A stretch of DNA of 64,000 bases from Rhytidiadelphus loreus (lineage: Eukaryota; Streptophyta; Bryopsida; Hypnales; Hylocomiaceae), in contig OX344764.1 in assembly GCA_947034895.1 (NCBI GenBank), positions 10,230,001 to 10,294,000 on the forward strand. The letters run 5' to 3'. Below, piece by piece: positions 1 through 11,030 of the stretch (position 1 is its first letter; each line of letters starts with the position of its first letter). The translations under genes and the position numbers were made by a program. Below the pieces are notes generated by a model. It saw only the letters and a list, made by a program, of their open reading frames with translations, was not told where the DNA came from and searched no databases.

Positions 1-1149
1 ATCACATTTCAAGAAACTCGGTTGAAATTAACAAGCTCCACAAAGAAGTTGAGGTCAATAGAATATGATAGATGATGAGATAAACCAAGCATCTTATAAT
101 TGAAGGACACATGGTGATTATTGTTTGAGCCTATTCTAGGTTACAATACAATTATAGCTTTCAAAAAATGAGGAATTATCATTGTTTTTTGAAAGATGAA
201 CCAATAAGATTTATTTTTTAGCTCAATTTTCACATTTTTTTCTATAAAAGAAGTTCCACATGGTTAACTTTGATTGTTAAAACAATCTCACCTTAGGAAT
301 TAGTATGTTTTAATTCCATCTTAGAGCTATAAATGATTTAGTTTTTTCTTCTATTATGCACTACTTTTAATTAAATGCACTACTTTTTTTTTCTATACCT
401 AAAATACCATATTTTTATTTATTTTTACCTTGTAATGTCAATGTCGCCACTAGATGTCCGATGGATGGCAAAGAATCCTTCTATGTAAGATAGAAATGCA
501 GATATTCATCCTTGAATTTTTTTGTGAAAAAAGGAGGTCGTTTGACCTTCAATGAGTGCTCTTGTTTTTTTTAACCATGGAAGGATTGGCCCATGACCAC
601 TAATATCAAGACTCACTATCCATCACTCTATCATCACTCATATGAGTGAAAAAATTTATATTTATTTTTTGGAACTGAAGTCATATGCTTGCTACAAGTC
701 ATAAAATTTTCAATTTGAAAGGGGGGGGGGTAATTATTGTAAATTTTTAAGAAAAAATTGAAGAAATATCATGTCAAATATCAAGTATACTCAAAAAATC
801 TGAAATTTTCACCATAGATGTATATTATAGTGTATAACATCATGGTATAAACCAAAGTTACCATATCAATAGAAAATAAGAAATCAACAAAAACCATGGT
901 TATAGGCTCAAAGTTCATATTACTAAAAAATTCAAAAACTTCTAATTGGAGTAGAAACTACACTTGATACACTTCATTTCATTAGTTGGACTCAAATTCA
1001 AAAAACCATAATTTTTATAGCTAAAATTTCACATAAAGAATAATTAAAATAGCTTCAAAAAAATTTCATCCAAACAAAATATGCTGCAAGTGTTAAAAAA
1101 ATCTATAATTGTTTCAAAATTCTACTAAAAAAGTCAAAAGTATTTAGAT
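1..1149. other. AT-rich intergenic DNA, no gene seen
   Basis: Low-complexity A/T-rich sequence with short homopolymer runs, including a run of G near 721-730. I see no open frame of convincing length, no splice-flanked coding pattern and no recognisable repeat family. Confidence 0.6.
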
Positions 1150-2660
1150 CTCACCTTGAGTCTCCTAGAGCATTATCTACAACCACACAATCATGCTTTG
1201 CACCATGTGCCTCGTCCAAATTTGTTGCAAGTCATTGGTGATCCAAATTTGCAAGGCAAAAATCTAGATTCATGTACTCAAAAAAATTTGAGTCACATAA
1301 TCCATGTCAACAACATCCAAATTCAACATGCACTTCCAGAGCATTGAGGCCCTAATGTATTCCATCCCCCTTTAGTGAATAACAAAACCCAATATATTGA
1401 AGGGACATATTGTCCAAACCACAACATTGGCAAGAAAGTACAAGGAAGAGTACTTCCTAATTGTTTCTTCATCTTGAATGTTGCAACCTTCTTGACAAGG
1501 TTTTTGTAAGTCAAGATGATTATATTTTTTGCTAACAAAGTATCGTGCTTGATGTACTCGTCAACTCTTTTTGTGATTTGTTTCTTGTGCACATACTCAA
1601 AATGTTCTTCACCTTTATCTTTGATACAATACCCCAACGTTCCAATGAATGCGTGCAAATTGGTGTTGTGTAGCATTTTGGTCAAATATGGTGCCCCACT
1701 AAGAACATTCTAACCAATTTTCCACCCAAAATAAGTTTTGGGACATCTACTCATTAGTTTTTTTCAAAAGCTCATTAGGAATGTTAGAGCTCCCTACAGA
1801 AATGGTGACATTGACATCCAACTCATTAAGCTATAGAAGAACTCTTTTCTTTCAATTGGAATTTTTCTCATAATTGGTTTCTTTATTGCAACATTTTTAG
1901 TAACAACAATTTTCATCCTTTCAATATCAACAAATTTCAATTGCACTACAATGACAACAAACTTTATATTTCCAACTTTCCCTTTGCAAGCAATTGCATT
2001 TTCTATTTCCAAATCTTTTTCTTTGCAGGCTACTATCTTTATTGTCTAAGAATGGATGACGCCATTTCTCAAACCATGTTCGATATCACAATGAATGAAT
2101 TATCAAAAATGAGCATTGACAAGGAATTTTGCATTTTTAGCCTATGGGACTTGAATCCTTCCAACCATAAAAAAAGCAGTGAATGTTGCCTTTCTAACAT
2201 GGTTGATTATTACAACAACAAATTGCATGGAAAAATAGAAATACTTGTTGTTATTGATGTTGCTACAAAAATGCAAAAAAACTAGAAAGATGTCAATATG
2301 CCAAACTCAATTGAACATGAATAAGAACCTTTTGCAATGCAACTCATTCAAAGTTCACAAAAATATCTGTTGTTTCTACTGCTACTATAGAAATGCAAAA
2401 AACTAGGAAAAATGTTGGTAACTATCATTGTAAAGCTTTTATCCTTCAATTCACTTAGCAACTTCTCATTCCACCATTCCACAATCAATTTGGAAAAATC
2501 AATTTGAAACTTCAAGAAACCCTAAGTGTGATCGTCGATAAATGTCATTGATAGGATCATTAACACGTGACAACCATGACAACAATGGAAAAAAAAATCT
2601 TCAACCAATGATTGATATGGCACCTCCAACAATAAACATTTTCATCGTAAGCGTCAACTA
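1150..2660. other. Possible decayed coding sequence, unidentified
   Basis: This stretch is less repetitive than its flanks and has several modest open frames on both strands, the longest about 115-120 codons at 1323-1685 (minus) and 1941-2285 (plus). None shows a motif I recognise, and the frames do not join across plausible splice sites. It may be a decayed gene or transposon interior, or simply unique DNA. No function is assigned. Confidence 0.25.
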
Positions 2661-2767
2661 ATGAAATAATTGGATGATTTTTCTCCAAGATGAAAATGTG
2701 ATGGATTTTGTAGACACAATCGTGACGTGGGTGGTGACATAGGTGGTGACATTGTATACTTCATATA

Positions 2768-3125
2768 GGGTAGGAGGTTCTAAAAGCACACAAGCTCTAA
2801 AATCACCCCACCTCTTCAAAATGTGCACTATTTGTACATACATGTTGATTTTTCATAGCCTTCAACAATATACAAACAATGTACTTTTCAGGAGGTGGAC
2901 AATTTTAGAGCCCTATAATGCCATTTCAACTTCAAAATTTCATAACTATTTTCACAAACAAAGCTCCAAAAAACATGAAACGACTTAGGTTAGATGCCAA
3001 TTCCACTTCTCTTCCAAGGAAAAATTACTAAAAAAAAATCAATTTCAAGAAGCTCCACCGCCCCAAAATTCAATTTCATTTCTTAAATGGGCAATTTATG
3101 AACCTCCTATCTTATAATGCTTTGA
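2768..3125 (+). repeat. Dispersed repeat R1, copy A
   Basis: First of four copies of a repeat also at 10724-11030, 12819-13127 and 48870-49978 (the last interrupted). Shared landmarks in order: GCTCTAAAATCACC, a short inverted partner GGACAATTTTAGAGC, then TTCATAACTA, GGTTAGATGCCAATTCC and a tail with TCTTAAATGG. The inverted partners around an ACATTT/AAATGT core would form a hairpin. No coding capacity. Confidence 0.8.
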
Positions 3126-3470
3126 AGAAGAAGAGGGTTGCAATAACAATTCACTCCTACAGTATAAGAATATTATATTAAATGAAACCAAGTGCTGTGG
3201 GACCAGTTTCGTTTTCTGTTTTTTTGGAGAAATGCTAAAGTGGCAACATACAAGAAAATGATATAGCCAAATATTTTAGTATTCATCTCTATTTTGGATA
3301 GAATTGTCTTTTCATTCACATATTTGGATGAGTTTCATTTTAAACTAGCAATTTCATCCAATTTTTTTCCCCCAAAATTGAAACAACTTGACCTCATTAT
3401 CCAATTTTTCTTCAAATTTTCCTACAGGTTTGATGCTCCCCAACTATTTTTGGTGATTTTACGCATTTAA

Positions 3471-3691
3471 CCCTTAAGCGCTCCGACGTCCATATTCTGG
3501 ACGATGAACAGAGGGCTTGCAGGCGTTGTTTCATCCAACTACCTTCTCATTCATCCAATGTAACACTTGAATCTTGAAAAGATAACCTTCTTTTATGTCC
3601 AATTTCATGAAATTTTGGTAAATGGTATTACTGTACAAAGATATAAGCAAAAATGTGTGAAAATCTGAAAAAGGATTGAGGCATTAAGGGG
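3471..3691. mobile_element. 221-bp TTAA-flanked miniature element
   Basis: TTAA at 3467-3470 and again at 3692-3695 bracket a segment that begins CCCTTAAGCGC and ends GGCATTAAGGGG. The right end reads CCCCTTAATGCC on the other strand, so the ends form an imperfect terminal inverted repeat of about 12 bp. TTAA duplication with CCC-starting ends is the piggyBac-type pattern. The interior does not code and does not match the longer TTAA elements in this window. Confidence 0.55.
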
Positions 3692-3699
3692 TTAAATGC

Positions 3700-4359
3700 C
3701 TTAAAAAACCTCCGTGGGGCTGCACTAACTGAGCGAGAGATCATCACTCATCCAAATAGTAAAAATAAGCTTACATTCCATACCAGCGATCCCAGAACCA
3801 ATTCTCGGTTATTCGCCCCAAGGCTATAACCGTGGCCTACGTGGAGCTATTTTCGCAAACCCTGAATCTATTGGTGGAAACAGGGAGATGATTTTGAATT
3901 TGAAATGTAGTTTTTTGTCTACATTTTTTTTTTGTTGTAGAGTGGAAGATGCTAAGTGTTTGGAAATGTAATGCAAGATTGAAAACTACTTTTGGAGATT
4001 TTTGGAGCATGAAGTGCTATGAGACAATTGCATATGACAAACATTTGGTGAATTTTTGATTCAAAGTGAATTGCAATAGAATATTTATAGGTTTCAACAT
4101 TTTTTTATTTCAAAATCATGCTCCTAAAAACACAATACACCTGCCACTAGCAAGGGAATTGAACCCTTTGAAATGCCCAAACACATGCTAGTGTTCTGCA
4201 CATCACTAGACATTCAAGACACATTAGTGGGTTAGATTAAAAAGGTCCAAAAAACGCCCAAAGTAGACCAAGCTCCATGTCGCCTCAGTGATGCTTCAGT
4301 TGCAGCAGGTCGGAGTAGTGGCAGAACCCAAAACCGCAACAGTAGTGATCCCAGAACTG
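3700..4359. other. Intergenic, nothing recognised
   Basis: Mixed-composition DNA between the small TTAA element and a 70-bp tandem duplication. I see no open frame or element ends here. The 3' boundary of the neighbouring hAT element may lie in this stretch, but I could not find a convincing terminal repeat. Confidence 0.5.
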
Positions 4360-4492
4360 TTTCTTTGTCAAGGAGAACTTGAGTTGCAAGTCCAACATAA
4401 TCTCATGAAAACTAAGGGAAAGAAAAGCATTTCTTTGTCAAGGAGAACTTGAGTTGCAAGTCAAGCATAACCTCAAGAAAACTAAGTGAAAA
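4360..4492. repeat. 70-bp direct tandem duplication
   Basis: Two adjacent copies of a unit beginning TTTCTTTGTCAAGGAGAACT, at 4360-4429 and 4430-4492. They differ by a few substitutions and a shortened end. They lie just downstream of the hAT pseudogene's coding end. Confidence 0.85.
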
Positions 4493-4531
4493 AAAATTTG
4501 ATGTTGAGGATATTGACCCTACCACTTTGCT

Positions 4532-7273
4532 TCATGCGTCCCCTTGCCGGCCAGTTTTCACAGCACTCCTCCAAGATTCAATGGCTTCCTTGTAAGGGAA
4601 ACTTTCATGTGAAAAGTATTTTTGGCCAAACATGCGCACAACAAGGGGTAAGTGTTTCCCTAATCTATTCCTTTGGCATGATTTCAGGAACTTGAGAGTG
4701 GAAAAACATCTCTCGTCCTCCACCGAGCCAAGAAGCATGCAATACCCAATCTCCGCAACTTTAAAATACTCTGAAATCAGCTTACGCAAATGCAGTGACT
4801 AGTCAAGTTTCCGCCAGAGCTTTATGATGGGATTTGTATGGAAAGGCGGGCCACAGGTTGCCTCGGCATTGGACTTCATTGTGACCATGAAAAGGTGCTG
4901 CTGGTTCTCCAAGTGCGATGCCGAAAGCATCTCGGGTGCAGTATACGGCTTCCCACCAGCCAAAAAAGGTTGGCCTCTATTAACAGCCTTAGGCGTTGAA
5001 AATTATTCCTTCAGCACCGCCAAGTGGTGTCGAAAGCTCTCTTCAGTGCCCTCCTGCCGCCAGTACTGGGGATATATAATCCCAAAGGCATCCAGTAAGG
5101 CATGTTGAGGGAACTTGTGATCTAGTTCGTCACTAAGAGATTGAGCAATCTCTGCATGTGAAAAACCACAACAGCATTTCAATCAATAAAGCATTCTGTG
5201 TTAAAACAAACATTCAAGCATTTCAAGTATGTGCATTGAGCATTCACACACATGCAATTCAGTCCATTCAACATTTACTTCGAAGCATTTCAAGCACGTC
5301 CATTAACACAATTCAGTTTCAAGCATTTCCAAAAGAAAGAAGAGTGAGAACGTACTTGAAAATTGGCGCTCAATGTTGTCCTGAAGCCGGTTGTACTCCT
5401 GTTGCGTCACAAACAAATGGGCCCCTGTCTGCTTGTCATGGCACCTAGCATACACTTCAGATTGCCCAAAAACAAACATCAAGTGACAAATGCCGCTCTC
5501 CCCAGACAATGGCCGCTAAACGAGAGGAACTTCAGTATAGGACAGAGACACAAGGTCCATGTAACAAGGGAAATCTTGTTTGCTGAATGCTGTGGATGCA
5601 TTCAGAAACATCCTGGCCAAATCCTCTTGGCAAAGCTTAACAGCTTGAAGGAAGTCACAAATGAAGATATCACGGGCCTGGGAGAATTTTATCAAGCAGT
5701 AAAGTGCATTGACAAGGGGAATGAAGCAAGCTAGTGACAGTAGGACCTCGATATCTGAGAGGAGGTCAAAGTTATCGGCAGACGATGTACAACCACCGGC
5801 TTTCATATGAGCACCCATTTTGATCAGTAACGTGCGGTACTCAGACAAAATCCGCGCGGCTGGACTTCTCATCGAAATCCAACGTGTTTTGACGTTCCGC
5901 AGCATTTTATTACCCTTAGTTTCCATGAGATCAGCTAGCCTCTGCAACTCAGCATGACGCTTGTTGCTTCGGCAAAAATAATTGTAAATCGACTGAAACA
6001 TGCCCTCCAGTCTACTGACCATCGGGAACTTCGACATTGTCTTCACCACCAAGTTAAGTCGATGACTAACGCAAGAAGCACCAATCAGAAATGGAGCAAA
6101 TTTCTCACGGATTTGGGTCGTGACCCCCGTGTGAACTCCTTGAAAAGTGGCCACACCGTCTGCTCCAAAGCACACTAACTTTCCAGCAATTTCCTCACGT
6201 GTTAAGCCACCCTCAGACAACAAAGAATTCATGATCATCTGGGTCAAGTGGTCCGCTATACCACTCTCACCGACAGGGGACAACTGCAACAGGTGAGGAA
6301 TTCGCTCCCAACAATCCATAGTATACACATGGACCCCCAACCAAGAAGATCCATCCACTGCCGTGACTTCATTGACACTTATAGAAATGACATTGGCAGA
6401 TTGGACAACTCCCTTAAGGGCAAACAACACAGGGCCGAGAAGGTGCTCGCTCATCTCCCAGCCGGTGGTTTTAGACCAATGTTTACAGGGAATATTCCTT
6501 ATCTTCAGCTGCTTCAGCAACTGCTCGTGGTGCTCATAGTCGCACATCGGCCGCCCATGAGACAAGAGATGGAAGAGGGTACAAAATTGCACCCTTTTCC
6601 GCTTGAACTCGCCCTCCAATCCTGCTTCCAGTTGGTCCACGACAATGGCAGCACGCTTTTGCCCAACCCACAACTTCACCAACTGCAAGTGCCTACAGTC
6701 GGCCTTGACAAAAATGTCGCCCTTCTTCAACTCAACGAAAGGAACACCATCTTCACTACAAGTGCGTTTGCCTTCGTGTTTCTCTAAATTGTCCAGCTTG
6801 GGGACGAGCAACTTCCGCCTCCCTGTCATTGTTGTGCAGCTCTGACACACCACGCCCACGACATCACCCACATTGTTAAACTCAGCTTGAGCCCAGGGGA
6901 ATTTACACGCCCACACCTCCTGCCACCTTCGAGTAAGTGTACTAGGGGCAGTCTTGGATCGTTTCCGCCCCGCTGTGGAAGCTTTTCGGGACCTTTTCCC
7001 CTGCACATGAACGTCGCCTTCGCCATTGCTTGTGAACGCAGGAAGAGGAGATTGGACAGTCACCTCAGAAGGGGGGGAATCGAAAGGAGGAGCGTGAATC
7101 AGAGATTGCGACAAGCGTGTTTCAGAGATACAAGTGACCTCTACGACATCCGGGTCGTCACGCACAATCAGAGGAGCAGTAGAAGGCAAGTATTTCCCCA
7201 CACCACTTGTGTTTCAACTGGACCCAAACGCCTTCACCCGGAAATTTTCAGGGAGTTTCAAGCGCGGCGCCAT
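4532..7273 (-). pseudogene. Decayed hAT-superfamily transposase, two exons, four in-frame stops
   Basis: Minus-strand coding exons run 7273-5356 and 5151-4532. The intron has donor GTACGT and acceptor TGCAG, and phase is kept. One frame is held for about 840 codons without a frameshift, but it is broken by TGA (7214-7216), TAG (5516-5518), TAA (5003-5005) and TAG (4799-4801). Counting from 7201, the order is a basic segment (69-82), a BED-like zinc-finger pattern (C119, C122, H142, C148), an RNase-H-like core with D348 in CFGADG, the hAT C-x2-H motif CVSH (377-380) and KTRW (438-441). Exon 2 gives GIIYPQYW and then the C-terminal hAT dimerisation motif with DERCFST and RNRL. hAT transposases cut and paste DNA with short inverted ends and 8-bp target duplications; I could not find those ends. 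The start at 7273 (MAPRLKLP) is a guess. All four stops could come from C-to-T changes. The family call is firm, and the copy is inactive as read. Confidence 0.85.
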
Positions 7274-7855
7274 CGACAGAATCTTGCACCCCAACACCCC
7301 AAGGCCACAGTACCACAAACAAGGCCCAAACAAAAAAAAATGGAAATCAAATGAGTAAGCAAATAGAAACCAAACAAAGAAAGTGAGATCGGCAACAATT
7401 CCACCAATTACAATGCAGCGGAGCGTGATCGGAAGCAAGTCGAGCAGCGAAAGGGAGCGAGGTAGACAATATGAGCAGAATTCACCAAACACACAGATGG
7501 AAGCGTGCTCATGCAATTGAGTCGCTCCCTTAAATCTCTCATGAAGAAACCGTTGCTCAGCCGCGCCGCCTCCATTTCCAAATTTCAGTCACAAAAGAGT
7601 CGGGCCCTGAAACCTGCAGCTGTGCAACAGGAAGGAAAGAATCCCACCGCAGAGAAGAAGTGGCACAGTGGCGCATCGAAAAAATTTGAAAATCCAGAAT
7701 TGGCGTCGCGGCATTCAAGCACAAGGAGGGAAACAACATTCAATGCGACCACATGATGAACGGATCCAAGCGCAGGAGTTAATGCAGGGAGCCAGGAGTA
7801 AATGCTACCTGAATCTGGATGAGGGAGAGAGATGAGCTAATCCGCCCCAAATTAA
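7274..7855. other. 5' flank of the hAT pseudogene
   Basis: Moderately GC-rich sequence upstream of the transposase frame, likely including its old promoter or leader and element end. Open frames on both strands are short and unrecognised. It ends at a TTAA that starts the next element. Confidence 0.4.
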
Positions 7856-8433
7856 CCCCTAAAGTCCCAAGGGCCATTTTTTTGCCAAAATCACTTAAAA
7901 CTACCACTTTTGTTATGTTCACCTATGAAATAAAATTTTAAAATGTTTTTTAGAATCTAACCATAGGATCTTGTTCTACACTTGTCTAAGATCATGTGAT
8001 AAAATTTTTGTGATGTTTGACCGTATAGATTGAAAAATATTAGCAATCAAAGTGGAAGAAAAAAATTCTTTCAAGAAGTTGCTATGATTGCCCGCAAAAC
8101 AAGAATCTCCATAACTTTCACATCACTAATCCAAATGGAATGAATCAAAGCTTCCCATTCAGAAGAAAATATAATCTACATAAAAAAAAATATTAAAAAA
8201 TTTATTTGAATTTTTTGTGGATTTTTTTTGCTGCCCGATCTCCCCCATTTTGAGGTTATTGTGGCATAACTTTTGCTCCTGAGCACCGATTGGAGTAAAA
8301 ATTATATTCCCGGAAAGCTCTTAAGTTTATCTATCTTATGAGAAAGTTTCAAAAAGTTTCAGTAAAAATTGAGATCATAGGAGCCTGCCCAAAATCCATT
8401 TTGTCCCCCGTAGGGACAATGGGACTTTAGGGA
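7856..8433. mobile_element. 578-bp TTAA-flanked element with CCCCTAAAGTCCC ends
   Basis: TTAA at 7852-7855 and 8434-8437 flank the element. The left end is CCCCTAAAGTCCCA; the right end, read on the other strand, is TCCCTAAAGTCCCATT. The terminal inverted repeat is therefore about 14-16 bp with one mismatch at the outer base. The interior is AT-rich and non-coding. Target choice and end structure match piggyBac-type elements and the 924-bp element at 50355-51278. The interiors differ, so this is a sister family. Confidence 0.7.
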
Positions 8434-8437
8434 TTAA

Positions 8438-9427
8438 GGAGGTAAGTGATCCTAAACCCTAGCTAATTGTACACCGTTAGATTCAGCCGACTTGCTACTA
8501 GATCAACGGAGCAGATCGCACGATTGCGACAGGTTGGAAAACCGGTACAAAATCTTTGCTATTCTGGATTTTCTCAAATCAACGAATTTGCGAGTTTCCC
8601 CGACGTGCTGTTGGAGATTGTGCTCAAAATGAATTCCAGGGAAACATTTCCACAATGTACAAGTAGCACCAAGATTTTTTTGGTAGAAATCGAGCGCAAA
8701 TTAGCCCGTTTCGAGATCGCTGTTCCATACCGTAGTGACGGAGAGACCGACTCCTCCCTGGGCCTTCTGGGCCCTGGGCCAACCCACCAACCCACCAACC
8801 AAAGGAATCGAATCGACGACGACCCCCATTTGATTCCCTTGGTCCCTGCCATATGGGCCGGGGTTCAGATTTCTAAAGGTCAACTGACTGAAGGGGGGAC
8901 CTTGATTAGTTGCCGAAATTCCACTCCCGGTTGTACCGTCCCACGGCACGCCAGCCCGAGGTGTGGCACATTGACCCAGGGGACGGTAATTAAGTACCTT
9001 CAAAATTCTAGGGTCCAAAAGAAAAAGAAGGAATAAAGAAGGAAAAAAGAAAGGAAAAATTTAGCACTGGCTGCCCGGGTTCACCGACCACCCACAAAGG
9101 GAAACACGTAATAATAATTATTATAAATATAAAAACACCTCCACTAAGTGAGAAACAAACAATTACCGTGGTGTAAATTAGTGTGATTTAGTAAACATGG
9201 AAACTTTTTTTTTTTTTTTTTTATTTATTTATTTAGGAACCGAAAACAGGGACCTTTGTTGCAGGCAAATGGGGAATCAAATTAACTTTTAAGCTTTAGC
9301 TTAAGCTTACCAGCCACCTGAGCCGCCAAACTGAACCGACCAAGGCAAAAGAACCAAAAGAAACTCAAAGTTAAAAGGGGGGATTAACTTAAGGGCTGCA
9401 AGACGCTAAACCTGTCCTACAAAGTGA
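8438..9427. other. GC-richer unassigned segment
   Basis: 8460-9060 is clearly richer in G and C than its flanks and carries a plus-strand open frame of 189 codons (8467-9036) that lacks a normal ATG start and any recognised motif. It contains CAACCCACCAACCCACCAACC near 8779. A TATAAATA stretch follows at about 9123. 9207-9222 is a T run. It may be a fragment of an element or an old gene; no function is assigned. Confidence 0.3.
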
Positions 9428-9629
9428 GCCACGCCGGGTGAGTTTTGTGTCCTGTAAAAAACAAAACTATTTCGTGTTGTATTGATTCTATGTTCTTCAT
9501 CTTTCATAGCTAGTATAGGGCCTTTGATTGCGAATATGAATTCAAAATTTGCAAATTTTAATATGTGTGGAAAATAAATAAAAAATCATGTTTATTTTTT
9601 CCCTAGGGGTAAATTCACCATGTGTGGCC
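9428..9629 (-). mobile_element. MITE family M, copy 3 (inverted)
   Basis: Imperfect terminal inverted repeats: the left end starts GCCACGCCGGGTGAGTTTT and the right end reads GCCACACATGGTGAATTTA on the other strand. The core, read in reverse, matches copies 9664-9892 and 27995-28192 through AAATTTGCAAATT, GAATTCATATT and AGATGAAGAA. Non-coding. Confidence 0.65.
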
Positions 9630-9663
9630 TACTTTGTAAGATGAGTTTAGCATCTTGCTTAAG

Positions 9664-9892
9664 GGCTAGGGAAGATTGACCCTCTTGTTTATTGCCTTAA
9701 ATTTTATCCTCGGGAGAAAACATTGGGATTTTTTAATTTTCCACCTATCATAAAATTTGCAAATTATGAATTCATATTTGCATTGAAAGGCCTTATATTA
9801 GCTAGGAGAGATGAAGAAATATGAAATTGACAAGGCACAAAGTAGGGGATAATTTTTACATTTATCCTTGGCTGGGGCAATCTTCCATGGCC
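9664..9892 (+). mobile_element. MITE family M, copy 2
   Basis: The left end GGCTAGGGAAGATTGACCC pairs with the right end, which reads GGCCATGGAAGATTGCCCC on the other strand. The core carries TTTGCAAATTATGAATTCAT and GGAGAGATGAAGAA, shared with the copy at 27995-28192. Length is 229 bp and it does not code. It lies 35 bp from the inverted copy 3, so the two form a head-to-head pair. Confidence 0.75.
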
Positions 9893-9954
9893 AAGATTGA
9901 AGGTGGATAATCTACCCCCCAAATCGACACTTTTTGTTGTCTTGTGTGTCTGGT

Positions 9955-10200
9955 TTCTATTATTAGATTGGTCAAATTTTCATGTTTTCTTGTTGGCAAG
10001 GGAGAAGAGGTTCCAATGCCCTAAAGAACACGACACTTGGATATTGTATGCAAATGTTAGGAAGGGTAAAAAAAAATTGAGTAGAGGTTCTAAAATCATT
10101 TCTTTAACATAGGTACTTATTGATATTGGAGATGTGTATAGAGTGATGTTGATGGTTTTAGGCAGGATGTGATTTGGAGTACACCCAGCTCAATTCATTT
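9955..10200 (+). repeat. Dispersed repeat R3, copy a
   Basis: Landmarks are TTCTTGTTGGCAAG, GTTCCAATGCCCTAAAGAAC, TTGGATATTGTATGCAAATG, ATTGATATTGGAGATGTGTA and TAGAGTGATG. The same order is found inverted at 14377-14565 and in part at 17515-17700 and 62640-62745. The open frame through part of it is not conserved between copies, so it is treated as non-coding repeat. Confidence 0.75.
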
Positions 10201-10723
10201 TATCAAACTAAGTGTGTTTATTGAGGTGGTTTGCCTAAAAGGGCATTACTACACTAACAAGAACCTACAATATTGTAAGGTCATCTTCAATGCACTCTAG
10301 AACTTGAACTCTAAATAAACTTTTAATTTTTCACTGGTTTATAATTAGAACTTGAAATTTTATCATTGAAAGTGTATCCCAAGGTCCTTTCTACATGTAC
10401 AAGAAAACTCAAATTTAGACATTGGACACAGAAAATAAGCATTTCAGTGAAGTTTGAAGTTCATATTTTTTTTAATATGATTTGTATTGGATATGAATTT
10501 TCTTCATTTTTTCTTCAAAAATTAATGGTAATTTCAAATTTTCACAAAAAAATTTGAAGATTTTATGACAAATATTAGAAATGTGATTTCATCTTTGAAA
10601 AATAAAACCAAGAATATTCACTCATAAACAACGAAGAAATGAAGGATACAAAGTGATGAACTTTCAAGTTAGACTCCACAGTCATTGACTGTGTCATTTA
10701 GGGATTAACTTGTACAATAAGGT
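10201..10723. other. Intergenic, nothing recognised
   Basis: AT-rich unique-looking DNA between two repeat copies. I see no gene or element ends. Confidence 0.5.
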
Positions 10724-11030
10724 AGGGTGCTCTAAAAGCAACTTCTAACATAGAGGTACATTTTGTTCTCTTCAATGTACCAATAGTGTACATTTCAAGA
10801 AGGGATTCACTTCTAGTCATCCCTATGTTTTTAGCTTCAAAAATTTGTAACTAATTCCATGAAGGTCTCAAAAATATGAAATAATGACTTGGGTTAGATG
10901 CCAATTCCCATTTTTCTTCCCTACAAAAATTTACTGAATTTTTTTCCAAGGAATTTAGCTTCCCCCCAAATGCAATCAGCTCTTAAAAGGTTGTTTTAAG
11001 AACAAACTACCTAAATCCTTATTGATCCAA
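10724..11030 (+). repeat. Dispersed repeat R1, copy B
   Basis: The most diverged R1 copy. It keeps GTGCTCTAAAAGCAACTT, GGTACATTTTGTTC, a GTACATTTCAAGAAGG segment, ACTTGGGTTAGATGCCAATT and a tail with CTCTTAAAAGG. The hairpin partner seen in the other copies is degraded. Confidence 0.65.

Noticed and set aside
5363..7354. Several plus-strand frames opposite the hAT gene (up to 179 codons)
   Set aside because: They lack motifs, while the minus strand carries the full order of hAT motifs in one frame.
8467..9036. 189-codon plus-strand open frame
   Set aside because: It starts at a non-ATG codon, has no known motif, and ends in a lysine run within low-complexity DNA. It may be a chance frame in a GC-richer stretch.
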